Assembly: GCA_903921725.1 (NCBI GenBank)
Contig: CAIXRA010000072.1
Coordinates: forward strand, 62,001 to 126,000
Direction: 5' to 3'
Source: an uncultured Lentisphaerota bacterium
Lineage (GTDB): Bacteria; Verrucomicrobiota; Lentisphaeria; Oligosphaerales; CAITYL01
Length of the DNA stretch: 64,000 nucleotides
Positions 1 to 7,414 of the stretch are shown here, in pieces; the stretch's first letter is position 1, and every line of letters starts with the position of its first letter. Below the pieces are notes generated by a model. That model did not search any database, was not told the origin of the DNA, and saw nothing but the letters and a program-made list of their open reading frames with translations. Made by a program: the position numbers and the translations under genes.

Positions 1-1245
1 GTCGTCGGAACCGCCCACCAGGTCCACCGTCATGGAATTGCCGTATTTCTTTCCGGCATCGGCCTCGCGGACCTTGACCGTGATCCCCTTGCCGGCGAGG
101 TATTCCTCGGCGTCCTTCGGATCGTCCACGCCCTTCACGTCGGTGGCGATGGCGGCGACAATCGGCGGCAGGAACCACTTGGCGAACTTGTGCAGATCAC
201 CGTAGAAACTGCACTCAATCTGGCGGATCGGGCTGTTGGCGCCGAGCAACGCGCGGCCGACAAAGGCGACGTGGTAGGCGAGCTGCTGGAACTTCTCGTC
301 CAAGCCGTCCGGAACGCCCTTGTTGACGACGTAGGTGGTGACGCCGCGCTCGGCGTAGGCGATGAGCTGTTCGGCCGCGCGCCGGGCGGCCATGTTGTTG
401 GCCTCCATCGTGGTCGCGCCGAGGTGCGGGAGCATGACGTCCGCGATGTCCGCGCAGCTCTTCGGGCCGGCCGCGTCTTCCGCATACACGTCATTGCAGA
501 AACCAAGCTTTTTCTCCGCCTTCAACGCGCGCAGGTCGGCCTCGTTGATGATTTCGGAGCGCGCGCAGTTCACGATCACGGCGCCGGGCCGGCACAACCC
601 GAGCAGCGAGGCGTTGACCATCCCCTTGGTTTCCGGCGTGGCGGGGACGTGCAGGCTGATGATGTCCGATTCCGTGAAAATTTTCTCCAACGACGCCAGC
701 TCGGCGCCGATTTCCGCGGCCTTGGCGGTGGAGATCACCGGGTCGAAGCCCAGCACCCTCACCTCGAAGCCGGAAAGGCGCTTCGCCACCAGGCGGCCGA
801 TGGCACCCAGGCCGATGATGCCGATGGTCTTGCCGGTGATTTCACGGCCCATGTAGTTCTTTTTCTCCCATTTGCCGGCGCGCGTCGAGATGTCGGCGGG
901 GACAATCTGGCGGTAGTGCGCCAGCACCAGCGCGATCACTTCCTCGGCCACGCCGTTGGCGTTGGCGCCCGGCGTGTTCATCACGTCCACGCCGTGTTTG
1001 CGGGCGGCCTTCGTGTCGATATTGTCGTAGCCGGCGCCGGCGCGGATGACGGTCTTGAGCTTCGGCAGCGCCTCAATGACGGCCTTGGTGACCTTCTCGG
1101 AGCGCACGATCAGCGCCTCGGTCTCCGGATGTTTCTTGGCCAGATCCGCAAGCGGCGTCTCCGCATCCTGGACGACGGTGAACCCCTTCTGCGCGAGCAG
1201 TTCCTTGGCGATCTTTTCAAGCTTGGTCGGGATGAGAACGAACAT
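1..1245 (-). CDS. serA: D-3-phosphoglycerate dehydrogenase, 3' end cut by window edge
   Basis: Catalyses NAD-dependent oxidation of 3-phosphoglycerate, the first step of serine synthesis, in the cytoplasm. The first 415 residues are visible and the stop codon lies off the left edge. Seen: Rossmann dinucleotide motif GLGAIG at residues 145-150, the catalytic-type Arg in NCARSE (about 229), and the catalytic His in LPHLGATT (274). The sequence after about residue 310 has the length and position expected for the C-terminal regulatory part of long-form SerA enzymes. The ATG at 1245 is chosen because a G-rich Shine-Dalgarno-like stretch lies just upstream and the N-terminus fits the family. A TACATT hexamer at about 1292-1297 on the minus strand could be its -10 box. 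A related 2-hydroxyacid dehydrogenase is the main alternative. Confidence 0.9.
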   Translation of the reverse strand, partial: MFVLIPTKLEKIAKELLAQKGFTVVQDAETPLADLAKKHPETEALIVRSEKVTKAVIEALPKLKTVIRAGAGYDNIDTKAARKHGVDVMNTPGANANGVAEEVIALVLAHYRQIVPADISTRAGKWEKKNYMGREITGKTIGIIGLGAIGRLVAKRLSGFEVRVLGFDPVISTAKAAEIGAELASLEKIFTESDIISLHVPATPETKGMVNASLLGLCRPGAVIVNCARSEIINEADLRALKAEKKLGFCNDVYAEDAAGPKSCADIADVMLPHLGATTMEANNMAARRAAEQLIAYAERGVTTYVVNKGVPDGLDEKFQQLAYHVAFVGRALLGANSPIRQIECSFYGDLHKFAKWFLPPIVAAIATDVKGVDDPKDAEEYLAGKGITVKVREADAGKKYGNSMTVDLVGGSDD

Positions 1246-1408
1246 GGGAGCCCCCTTTTTCGTGTGATGCGTCCGCTTGGCCGCATGAAGCGACGGAATG
1301 TAAGCCGAGGTGGGGCGGAATGCAAAAGGCGGAATCGGCGGGCGGCCGCAAGCGAAATCAGAGTGCCGGAGGAAGAACTCGCAACGATCAACTCTCGGCG
1401 TTCAACGT

Positions 1409-1530
1409 TTTACTCAAGCCGCCCCAACTCAAGCCTCAGGCCCCCCCCCCAACTCCCAACACTTTACTCAAGCCGCCCCAACTCAAGCCTCAGGCCGCCC
1501 CAACTCCTAACGCTTTACTCAAGCCGCCCC
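1409..1530. repeat. Tandem repeat, about 51-54 bp unit, 2.3 copies
   Basis: Two nearly identical units begin at 1409 and 1463, with a truncated third at 1514. Each opens with TTTACTCAAGCCGCCCC and carries an internal echo of CTCAAGCC. The array sits upstream of serA and downstream of the aldo/keto reductase, in a 670-bp gene-free stretch, and leads directly into the hairpin at 1526-1569. I see no coding potential here. Confidence 0.8.
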
Positions 1531-1569
1531 AAAGGGGCATCACATCATAGCCTGGGGCAACGCCCCAGG
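1526..1569. repeat. GC-rich palindromic intergenic element
   Basis: Two hairpins occur in succession: GCCCC-AAA-GGGGC (1526-1538) and CCTGGGGC-AAC-GCCCCAGG (1551-1569). The second shares its architecture (8-bp arms and AAC/GTT loop) with three hairpins at 7441-7657, so it belongs to a dispersed family rather than being a gene-specific terminator. Confidence 0.75.
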
Positions 1570-1784
1570 AAAAAGAAGCCATCAATGATTTCAACCCTGA
1601 AGGGGTTGCCCAACAAATCGCGAACGTGCGGCATGCGGCGCAAAAGAACGTGCAACGCTCAAGTAGGAGGTTTGATGAACGGGAGGACCGGCGTTGAACG
1701 TTTCTTGCCCTTTTGCTCCTTCGCGCCTTTGCGTTTCAACTCATGTCCGCCGGCGTTGAAAGCTGAACGCTCTTCCGTTCCGTT

Positions 1785-1914
1785 TGCCGGGCGGGGGGGG
1801 GGAGGGGGGACGCCCGCCCTCCTGTTTCTGGCCGCTTATTTTGTGCCCATTTTGTGCAATTTTGTGGTCGCCTTGCCTCTGCGCCTCCGCACCTCCGCGG
1901 GAAACGCATTCCGG
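1785..1914. repeat. Dispersed intergenic element, copy A
   Basis: This stretch just downstream of the aldo/keto reductase stop shares blocks with 7720-7870, in the same order: CTTATTTTGTGCCC, then a gcgattttt/gcaatttt-like block, then GGGAAACGC followed by TTCCGG and CGCCGGGCG/TGCCGGGCG. It also contains the Cs-and-Gs phrase CTCTGCGCCTCCGC, typical of a short tandem family. No open frame here looks like a protein. Confidence 0.5.
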
Positions 1915-2781
1915 TTACACGCGCCGGGCGTCCAGCGCTTGGTCGATGTGCCGCGGGGAACGCGCGCCGATTAGGACGCTGGTCGGGCCGGGTTGCCGGA
2001 ACACCCACTCCAGCGCCAGCGCGACCGGGGTGCGCCCCACGGCGGCGGCCTCGCGGCGGAGGGTTTCGGCTATCTCAAACCCGCGCGGACTGAAGTAGAG
2101 GTCGCGGTGGCCGGGGATGACGTCGAAGCGCGTCCCCGCCGGCACCGCCTGATCTGGGCGGTATTTGCCAGCGAGGAAGCCGGCGCCGAGTGGGGAATAG
2201 GTGATGACGCCCACGCGGTTTTCCGCACAGAACGGCAGCAGCTCCTCCTCGATGTCGCGGTGCACCAGATTGTAAATCGGCTGCACGGACTCCATGCGCG
2301 CCGCCAGCCCCCGCTGAAGCTCCAGCGCCCGCCGGAGCTGCTCCGCGCTGAAATTGCTGCACCCGATGCAGCGGACCTTGCCGGAACGCACCAGGAAATC
2401 CAGAGCCCCGATGGTCTCCTCCAGCGGGATGCCGTCGTCCCAGGCGTGCAACTGAAAAAGGTCGATGCGGTCCGTGCGGAGCCGGCGCAGACTTTCGTCC
2501 GCCGAAGCCAGAATCCGTGCACGGGACAGCGGTGCGCCGACCTTGGTTGCAACCACGAACCGGTCGCGGCAATGCCGCTCCTGCAGCCAGTCACCCAGCA
2601 ACGCCTCGGAGGCACCGCCGCCATAGGCCGCCGCCGTGTCGAGAAGCGTGATGCCGCAACTGGCGGCGTGGTCGAGCACCGCAAAGGCGTCCTCACGGCC
2701 AATCTCACGGCCGAAGGTGACGCACCCCAGCCCGACCGCGCTGACGGTCAGCTCCGAATTGCCCAGTTGGCGGTAATCCAT
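1915..2781 (-). CDS. Aldo/keto reductase
   Basis: A 288-residue NAD(P)H-dependent oxidoreductase of the aldo/keto reductase superfamily, a cytoplasmic TIM barrel acting on aldehydes, ketones or sugars. Seen: the N-terminal LGNSELTVSAVGLG stretch, the active-site Asp and Tyr in DTAAAYGGGASE, Lys in VVATKVG, the RTDRIDLFQLHAWDD strand, and the SGKVRCIGCSNF motif. The ATG at 2781 is chosen because homologues begin M-x-Y-R-x-L-G. An upstream extension of the frame runs into lexA and looks non-coding. It starts only 13 bp after the lexA stop on the same strand, so it is probably co-transcribed with lexA. Its substrate cannot be read from sequence. Confidence 0.9.
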   Translation of the reverse strand: MDYRQLGNSELTVSAVGLGCVTFGREIGREDAFAVLDHAASCGITLLDTAAAYGGGASEALLGDWLQERHCRDRFVVATKVGAPLSRARILASADESLRRLRTDRIDLFQLHAWDDGIPLEETIGALDFLVRSGKVRCIGCSNFSAEQLRRALELQRGLAARMESVQPIYNLVHRDIEEELLPFCAENRVGVITYSPLGAGFLAGKYRPDQAVPAGTRFDVIPGHRDLYFSPRGFEIAETLRREAAAVGRTPVALALEWVFRQPGPTSVLIGARSPRHIDQALDARRV

Positions 2782-2794
2782 GGACGCCGCCGCG

Positions 2795-3421
2795 TCAGTA
2801 CGTCCGCGTGAGGGCGATGACGACGCCCTGAACGGAGAGTTTGTCGAGCGGACAGAAGACGGAATTGAACTCCGGATTCGCCGGCCGCAGCTCGGCCATT
2901 CCGTTCTTGATGTAGAACGACTTGACGGTGACCTCGTTGTCCACTGCGGCGACGATGATATCGCCAATCCGGGCCTGATTGGTCTGCTTGGCTACGATGG
3001 TGTCGCCGTCGAGGATGCCGAGATCGCGCATGCTCTCCCCGAACACCTTGAGCGCAAAAATCTTGTGGCCGCCCAAGCCGCGCGGAAGCAGGCTGGGGTC
3101 AAACTTGATGTGATCCTCGACCTGTTCCTCCGCCAGCAGGGGTACACCGGCGGCGACACGGCCGATGACGGGAATCTGCAGCGTCATTCCGCCCGTGCCC
3201 TGGCCCGGCTTGGCCATGCCCGGAATGCTCAGGCTGCGCGCCTTGGAGGAACGGTTGACGTAGCCCTTGCGCTGGAGGGCGCGGAGATGGGCGAACGCCG
3301 TCGCGGAACGAATCTTGAACTCGTCGGCGATCTCGTACACGGTAGGGGCCATCCCCTCCCGGCGCATGAACGCCTCGATGTGGTCCAGGATCTCCTGCTG
3401 CTTGGCCGTCAGTCCCTTCAT
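2795..3421 (-). CDS. lexA: LexA repressor
   Basis: SOS-response repressor that self-cleaves when RecA filaments form. It has 208 residues. The N-terminal winged-helix DNA-binding domain spans about 1-65 (TVYEIADEFKIRSATAFAHL helix-turn-helix region). The cleavage site is Ala91-Gly92 in IGRVAAG. The catalytic dyad is Ser130 (FGES) and Lys167 (EVTVKSF), 37 residues apart as in E. coli LexA. The ATG at 3421 is preferred over the upstream in-frame start at 3490, because that start would lie on top of the -35 box and homologues begin near M-x-x-L-T-x-x-Q. An aldo/keto reductase follows 13 bp downstream. Confidence 0.95.
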   Translation of the reverse strand: MKGLTAKQQEILDHIEAFMRREGMAPTVYEIADEFKIRSATAFAHLRALQRKGYVNRSSKARSLSIPGMAKPGQGTGGMTLQIPVIGRVAAGVPLLAEEQVEDHIKFDPSLLPRGLGGHKIFALKVFGESMRDLGILDGDTIVAKQTNQARIGDIIVAAVDNEVTVKSFYIKNGMAELRPANPEFNSVFCPLDKLSVQGVVIALTRTY

Positions 3422-3461
3422 GTCCGCCTCCGTTGTTGTGCCTGCCAGTACCGTTGGCGGA

Positions 3462-3490
3462 ACCATACACCACAAAAAATCGCTTGTCAA
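3462..3490 (-). promoter_or_regulatory. Probable sigma-70 promoter of lexA
   Basis: On the minus strand there is a perfect TTGACA (3485-3490), a 17-nt spacer and TATGGT (3462-3467). Transcription would start near 3455, giving a leader of roughly 35 nt. The weak dyad GCCA-N7-TGGC at 3443-3457 overlaps the expected start region and could be an operator, but the arms are only 4 bp. Confidence 0.7.
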
Positions 3491-3512
3491 GTAAAAGCTG
3501 AATTATGATAGC

Positions 3513-3911
3513 ATGATCTTTGGTGGCAATCCTCACTCGTCGGCAATGGACGGATGGCGCAGGCACGCCTCCAAGGTTCTCGACAAACTTAACTCATTGC
3601 CGCCCAACCGAAACAATGCACCCGTCCCTAATATTTGTTCGGCGTCGGCCGTCAAGCTCGGCATCCGGTTGCAGGGCGGGTATGTGACGGAGACTTGGAA
3701 GAACGGCGATAGCCGGCGGAAGGTGTCGGCGCTGTTTCGCCGGGCCGGATTCCGGGCGCCGGGCAAGAGCGAGATCGTGCAGCCGCCGCGGCCGGCATTC
3801 GCCCCGTTCTACGCGGCGCGCAAGGACCAGATCGTGCAGATCCTCACCGACCGGCTGCTCTACAAGATCCGCGAAGGCCGGCAACGTGCCAGCACGTCGG
3901 CGGCGGCATGA
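3513..3911 (+). CDS. Hypothetical frame, probable 3' fragment of a phage gene
   Basis: The frame is open from an ATG at 3513, but only the part after about 3633 looks protein-like: a basic stretch with Y-x-x-R-K-D-Q-I-V-Q-I-L-T-D-R-L towards the end. The first 40 residues span the left 18-bp inverted repeat and read like translated intergenic DNA. The likeliest reading is that the 5' part of a phage gene was lost at the repeat junction. No family was recognised. It lies directly upstream of phage-type genes on the same strand and between lexA and the 31-bp stem. Confidence 0.35.
   Translation: MIFGGNPHSSAMDGWRRHASKVLDKLNSLPPNRNNAPVPNICSASAVKLGIRLQGGYVTETWKNGDSRRKVSALFRRAGFRAPGKSEIVQPPRPAFAPFYAARKDQIVQILTDRLLYKIREGRQRASTSAAA
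3615..3632. repeat. Left 18-bp inverted repeat of phage-derived island
   Basis: AATGCACCCGTCCCTAAT at this position is the exact reverse complement of 7197-7214. The protein-like part of the next frame begins immediately to its right. Confidence 0.85.
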
Positions 3912-3916
3912 CACCA

Positions 3917-4075
3917 TTTAGCCACAGAGGGCACAGAGGACACAGAGGTTTAATGGAAACCGGCGGCTCGCGTGAAACAACGGAGACTCCGACCGAACAC
4001 GCCATTCAAAATAGTCTACAGTGAAGATTGATCGTGCCTGAATACTCTGTGTCCTCTGTGCCCTCTGTGGCTAAA
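3917..4075. repeat. 31-bp perfect inverted repeat made of 9-mers
   Basis: The arm at 3917-3947 consists of three 9-mers (CCACAGAGG, GCACAGAGG, ACACAGAG-). It is exactly complementary to 4045-4075, with 97 nt between. The right arm ends against the Shine-Dalgarno (AAGGAG) of the next gene, so transcripts could form a long stem just upstream of its ribosome binding site. Similar CACAGAGG-type repeats recur between genes in many environmental bacteria (general knowledge, not checked here). Confidence 0.9.
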
Positions 4076-4086
4076 AGGAGTTTCCC

Positions 4087-4596
4087 ATGAGTCTCTTCCT
4101 CTTCAATCTGACGCAGGCGCGGAACAAGATCGGCGGCTGGCTGGCGGCGAACGCGGCCATTGCGGCCTGGTGCCAGGCGAAGTACGGCAAGGCACCGAAG
4201 GTGATCTGCGGCATTGAGCTGCTGGACCAGGCCGGAGAGGCGGACGCGCCGTTTATCCGCTTCGACATCGGGAACCGGTCCGGCGGCCAGGTCAGCGGCG
4301 AGCACGGCCTGGAACTGATCTTCCAACTCGGGATCGTGAACCAGGAGACGGAACGGCAGCCGGTGACGGATGCCGGCACGGGCGGAACGTTCGAGGTGCT
4401 GCCGGGCGTGGCGGAGATGATGGACCTGATCGAGCTGGTGACGCAGGAGATGGACAAGAGCCTGTCCAGCACGGTGGACATCGCGGATGCGGACTCCGCC
4501 GCGGACATCGTGGTTTCCAAGCCGCTCTATACCGGTCTGATCTCGTTCAACCTCACGGCGCCCAATGCGATGGGGCGGGCGCAGCAGGCTATTTGA
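4087..4596 (+). CDS. Phage structural protein, probably tail terminator/completion
   Basis: A 169-residue soluble protein with no signal peptide or membrane segment. It has a strong Shine-Dalgarno, AAGGAG, 6 nt before the ATG. I do not recognise a named motif. The size, acidic alpha/beta character, the final beta-strand-like GLISFNLTAP and the position ahead of a tail-tube gene match the tail-terminator slot of siphophage and myophage morphogenesis modules. In the usual layout the next gene would be the tail tube. Here a reversed cassette of about 1.9 kb intervenes. GC content is like the chromosome and unlike that cassette. Confidence 0.5.
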   Translation: MSLFLFNLTQARNKIGGWLAANAAIAAWCQAKYGKAPKVICGIELLDQAGEADAPFIRFDIGNRSGGQVSGEHGLELIFQLGIVNQETERQPVTDAGTGGTFEVLPGVAEMMDLIELVTQEMDKSLSSTVDIADADSAADIVVSKPLYTGLISFNLTAPNAMGRAQQAI

Positions 4597-4642
4597 ATGC
4601 CCATATACGGTCCTACCAATATCCGTTTGGATTTTGAGGCAG

Positions 4643-5173
4643 TTACTGTTTGCCTATGAGTGGATGGAAGCGATCACGTAGGGCTGCTTCGAGTACCGGG
4701 GCTATGAGATCGTAGTTTGTAACATCTATCCTTATTGCATGAAGGCGAAAATGATACTTTTTCATTTCATGGCGTGCGTTTAGTTTGAGTGCAAATGTCG
4801 GTTTGTTTAGTGGGATCTCGATGTGTTCCAAGACTCTCGCTCCAACATTTTTTGACTTACCTAAATACAGGGGCATCCAATCGAGCAGCACTGTGTGACG
4901 TGCGATGCGTTTCTTCTTAAGATTAGGCGTGAATTTTTTCTTATAATCTTCATGCTCCCACTTACGGCGGAAATTTTCTATCCAATCAGTAATCGATATT
5001 GATGTCCCCTGTGTTGATATGTCAATTCTATAAATACCTTGATAATTTTGCTTTTTAATGATGTCTTTTTGTGTTGTATTACAGATCAATGGCATGTCTA
5101 TATCGTTCGCATTTTTTTTTAGTTTGCATAATATAGGCGTAAGCGACATGTCAATTTCTTTCATTTTATTCAT
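4643..5173 (-). CDS. GIY-YIG nuclease-like protein
   Basis: A 176-residue AT-rich gene product, rich in Lys and Ile. Seen: GIYRI at 47-51, then the YLGKSKNVGARVLEHI block at 103-118, which matches the second GIY-YIG strand (YIG as YLG) and its following helix with a conserved Arg. A C-terminal LEAALRDRFHPLIG carries a Glu (162) placed like the metal-binding Glu. The gap between GIY and YLG is about 50 residues, longer than in classic members, so this is a divergent or insertion-bearing member. It lies 62 bp after the DUF3800 gene on the same strand and is probably co-transcribed. The start could instead be Met4 or Met9. Target and activity are unknown. Confidence 0.65.
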   Translation of the reverse strand: MNKMKEIDMSLTPILCKLKKNANDIDMPLICNTTQKDIIKKQNYQGIYRIDISTQGTSISITDWIENFRRKWEHEDYKKKFTPNLKKKRIARHTVLLDWMPLYLGKSKNVGARVLEHIEIPLNKPTFALKLNARHEMKKYHFRLHAIRIDVTNYDLIAPVLEAALRDRFHPLIGKQ

Positions 5174-5235
5174 AGGTGTTTTCTTTTGATATGGTTGTGT
5201 TTTTTATGAAAAAATGTTTCTGCGCGGATTAACTA

Positions 5236-6321
5236 TTAAGCAAATGGGGAGTGTTTGTCGGGTAAAAAATCATAATGTTTCAAGAATTCCTCTTTGGTTT
5301 TACTCGTAACATCAGCCATACCATGGGTTGGTGGATGTTTATATGCTAATGGAAGTATAAAATGACCAAGTTGTCTCCAGTTTCCAGTCCAAGACTCTTG
5401 GGATAGCTCTTTAAACAGTCGAACTACGCATGAAGCCAAGCAATCCGCAGCACGAATTCCAGGGTACTGCACAACATCGCCCGATGAAAAGTTCTCGAAA
5501 TTTTTCAGACACTGCCTAATAGTTAGTCCGCCATCGGTATTCATATCTGGAGTATTTATGCGCAATTCGATAGTAATTTCCTTTATAAGTTCATCATAGT
5601 CTTTTATTTGGTGGTGAATTATGCTCATCTTCCCCTTATCATCAATAAATTCATCAGCTTTTACTGCCATGTGTTTATAGGCTGGTAAATTTAATGAACT
5701 CCACAATTTGTGTGTTGCGTTTTTTAAGTTCATGGTTTCATGGCTCAATATGTTATCAATATTATTTAATGCTGTTTCTATGGTTTCTTTTAGGCGTTCA
5801 TGGGCGACTGCAACGGCTTGTGATGCGCAAAGACGTTCAAGAAATCGGATATTGCAGCCTCTTTCTGTGTTCTTATATGCAGTCGCAAACATGTTAATTG
5901 TTTCATCATCGAGCGAAAGTGATAAAGAATTAGCAATACGCTTACGTTCTTCTTTTGCCGTCATTGGCAGCCATTTGGCATTTTGATTACTACGAGGATC
6001 ACAATAAAAATCAAGAATTCTACCGGCAAACGCTAATTTTTTCTCAAAAACCATAAAAAATGGAAAAATTGGGACGTCGTGTAGTAAATTAAAAAATTCA
6101 ACCAAATTCGCAAGTCCTCTATTACTATTCATTAGATCGGTTCCCTTTTGTGCCACGCCTTGGCGGTCAAATATGCGGGAACATGCATCATTTAGTTTTG
6201 CAATATTTTCGGATTTAACTAAAACACCAGCCGACACATAGAATGGTTGACCTGCATCCAAGTAGTTTGGGCCCGTATTACCAGACTCATCACAATATAG
6301 AGTCCATTGTGGTTGTGGCAT
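5236..6321 (-). CDS. DUF3800 domain protein
   Basis: A 361-residue protein of the DUF3800 family. The signature YCDESGN sits at residues 9-15, and a late acidic motif, GIRAADCLASCV, lies near 300. In this family those residues are thought to form an RNase H-like metal site. There is no signal peptide or membrane segment. The Shine-Dalgarno AAAGG is 8 nt from the ATG at 6321. The gene is much more AT-rich than its surroundings and uses codons with A or T in the third position, signs of transfer. It is upstream of the GIY-YIG-like gene, forming a two-gene cassette between two phage tail genes. DUF3800 genes often occur as mobile or phage cargo. A defence role is an inference, not shown. Confidence 0.85.
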   Translation of the reverse strand: MPQPQWTLYCDESGNTGPNYLDAGQPFYVSAGVLVKSENIAKLNDACSRIFDRQGVAQKGTDLMNSNRGLANLVEFFNLLHDVPIFPFFMVFEKKLAFAGRILDFYCDPRSNQNAKWLPMTAKEERKRIANSLSLSLDDETINMFATAYKNTERGCNIRFLERLCASQAVAVAHERLKETIETALNNIDNILSHETMNLKNATHKLWSSLNLPAYKHMAVKADEFIDDKGKMSIIHHQIKDYDELIKEITIELRINTPDMNTDGGLTIRQCLKNFENFSSGDVVQYPGIRAADCLASCVVRLFKELSQESWTGNWRQLGHFILPLAYKHPPTHGMADVTSKTKEEFLKHYDFLPDKHSPFA

Positions 6322-6370
6322 TGGTTAATCCTTTGTGATTAAAGTCTGTGCTATGTACTTGGCCGACTCG

Positions 6371-6390
6371 ATGCCTTTTATTAAAGGCAT
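6371..6390. other. Perfect hairpin in the DUF3800 leader
   Basis: ATGCCTTT and AAAGGCAT form an 8-bp stem with a TATT loop, about 50 nt upstream of the DUF3800 start codon. No U tract follows in the minus direction, so it is not a standard terminator for that strand. It may be a leader structure. The rest of 6322-6569 holds a second GC stem (GCCGCC...GGCGGC near 6445-6461) and the tail-tube Shine-Dalgarno. Confidence 0.5.
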
Positions 6391-6569
6391 GAAAATAATA
6401 GAGATTTTTTAATGTAATACGCGACAAGTGAGGCTGCCAGTCAAGCCGCCGCTGGCGGCGGTATTTAACCTGCAAAGATGCGCAATTCGATTGTGCCCGA
6501 TGGTAAACGGAAATACAGTTTCAGCAAAAGCCGAGGCCGTGCGCCTCAAGCAGCAAGGAGAATCTGACC

Positions 6570-7196
6570 ATGGCGATCAAGAAGGGTTATCTTTCCAGTC
6601 TCGGCATCGGCGTTGAACTCACGTTCGGCGCGGGTATCCCCGCCGGCGGCGCCGGGGCGATCCCCATCATTTCGCATTCGCTCAAGCGCAACGTCAATCT
6701 CACGACCTCCAACGTCATCCGCGGCAGCCGCAACCCGGCCGGGCCGGTGACGGGGTTTGTGGACGTGAGCGGCGACATCGTGGTGCCGGTCGGCTACACA
6801 TCATTCGGGGCGCTGCTCAACCTCATCGGCGGCGCGCTCGGCACGCTTTCCTTCGCCGCGCTCGACGCCCAGCCTTCGCTGGCCATCGTGGACGGTGGGG
6901 CCATGACCTACAAGGGGTGCAAGGTCTCCAAGCTGTCGTTCAAGTTCGGCGGCGACGGCGAGATCACGGCCACGCTCTCCATCATCGGCAAGGACGGGGC
7001 GGCCGGCGGCGTCGTCACGGGCGCGGCGGGTGCGATTGACCCGGTGCTGTGGAAGCATCTGACGCTCTCCCTGGGCGGTGCCAGCACGACGCAGATCGAG
7101 GAGATCAGCGTGGACGTGGATTTCGGGCTGGACGGCTCGGTGTACACCATCGGAGAGAACGGCACCCGCCGCGAAATCCCCGAGGGGCTGGCGTAA
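6570..7196 (+). CDS. Phage tail tube protein
   Basis: A 208-residue major tail (tube) protein. Seen: an N-terminal GYLSSLGIGVELTFG, then TTSNVIRGSRNPAGPVTG and DVSGDIVVPVGY, a layout typical of tail-tube proteins in phages and prophages (solvent-exposed N-terminus, SNVIRG-x-R block, then beta-strands). The rest is Gly/Ala-rich beta sandwich. Shine-Dalgarno AAGGAG lies 9 nt before the ATG. The TAA stop (7194-7196) is immediately followed by the right 18-bp inverted repeat, so the gene is complete but whatever lay downstream in the parent phage is missing. No tape-measure or chaperone gene follows. Confidence 0.7.
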   Translation: MAIKKGYLSSLGIGVELTFGAGIPAGGAGAIPIISHSLKRNVNLTTSNVIRGSRNPAGPVTGFVDVSGDIVVPVGYTSFGALLNLIGGALGTLSFAALDAQPSLAIVDGGAMTYKGCKVSKLSFKFGGDGEITATLSIIGKDGAAGGVVTGAAGAIDPVLWKHLTLSLGGASTTQIEEISVDVDFGLDGSVYTIGENGTRREIPEGLA

Positions 7197-7214
7197 ATTA
7201 GGGACGGGTGCATT
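7197..7214. repeat. Right 18-bp inverted repeat of phage-derived island
   Basis: ATTAGGGACGGGTGCATT is the exact reverse complement of 3615-3632 and begins one base after the tail-tube stop codon. Confidence 0.85.
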
Positions 7215-7414
7215 ATACCGGTTCGTTTCCAACGCCTTGCTATCTTGTTAAAAAATCACTGACGGGGCTCCGGTCTCGGAGGTTGGAGCTTGCCGGTTCC
7301 CGCAGCCTTCTCCTGAAACGCCTTGCGGCGTATTATAGCATATTATACACTGGAACCGCCGGTCTGGCAGGTCATGGGCACTCATTTCCACTTCGTTTGG
7401 GGCGGAACAATCCA

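Larger units (their letters stand above)
3615..7214. mobile_element. Phage-derived island with AT-rich cargo, bounded by inverted repeats
   Basis: About 3.6 kb lies between perfect 18-bp inverted repeats. It contains a truncated frame, a probable tail-terminator gene, a two-gene AT-rich cassette on the opposite strand (GIY-YIG-like and DUF3800) and a tail-tube gene whose stop codon abuts the right repeat. No integrase, terminase, capsid or lysis gene is present, so it is not an intact prophage. It could be a remnant, a domesticated tail module, or a segment carried by an unrecognised repeat-flanked element. Confidence 0.55.

Noticed and set aside
190-1974. Long open frame on the plus strand opposite serA
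   Set aside because: It is the antisense frame of a clear phosphoglycerate dehydrogenase. High GC makes such shadow frames common and its translation has no family features.
3443-3457. GCCA-N7-TGGC as a LexA operator
   Set aside because: The arms are only 4 bp and no second copy was found at another gene. It is kept as a possibility only.
3917-4075. CRISPR-like array
   Set aside because: Two arms are inverted, not direct repeats with spacers. No cas gene is present.
5558-6491. 14-bp direct repeat ATGCGCAATTCGAT (5558-5571 and 6478-6491), possible insertion target
   Set aside because: Exact 14-mers are expected several times by chance in 64 kb, and one copy lies inside the DUF3800 gene, not at its edge.
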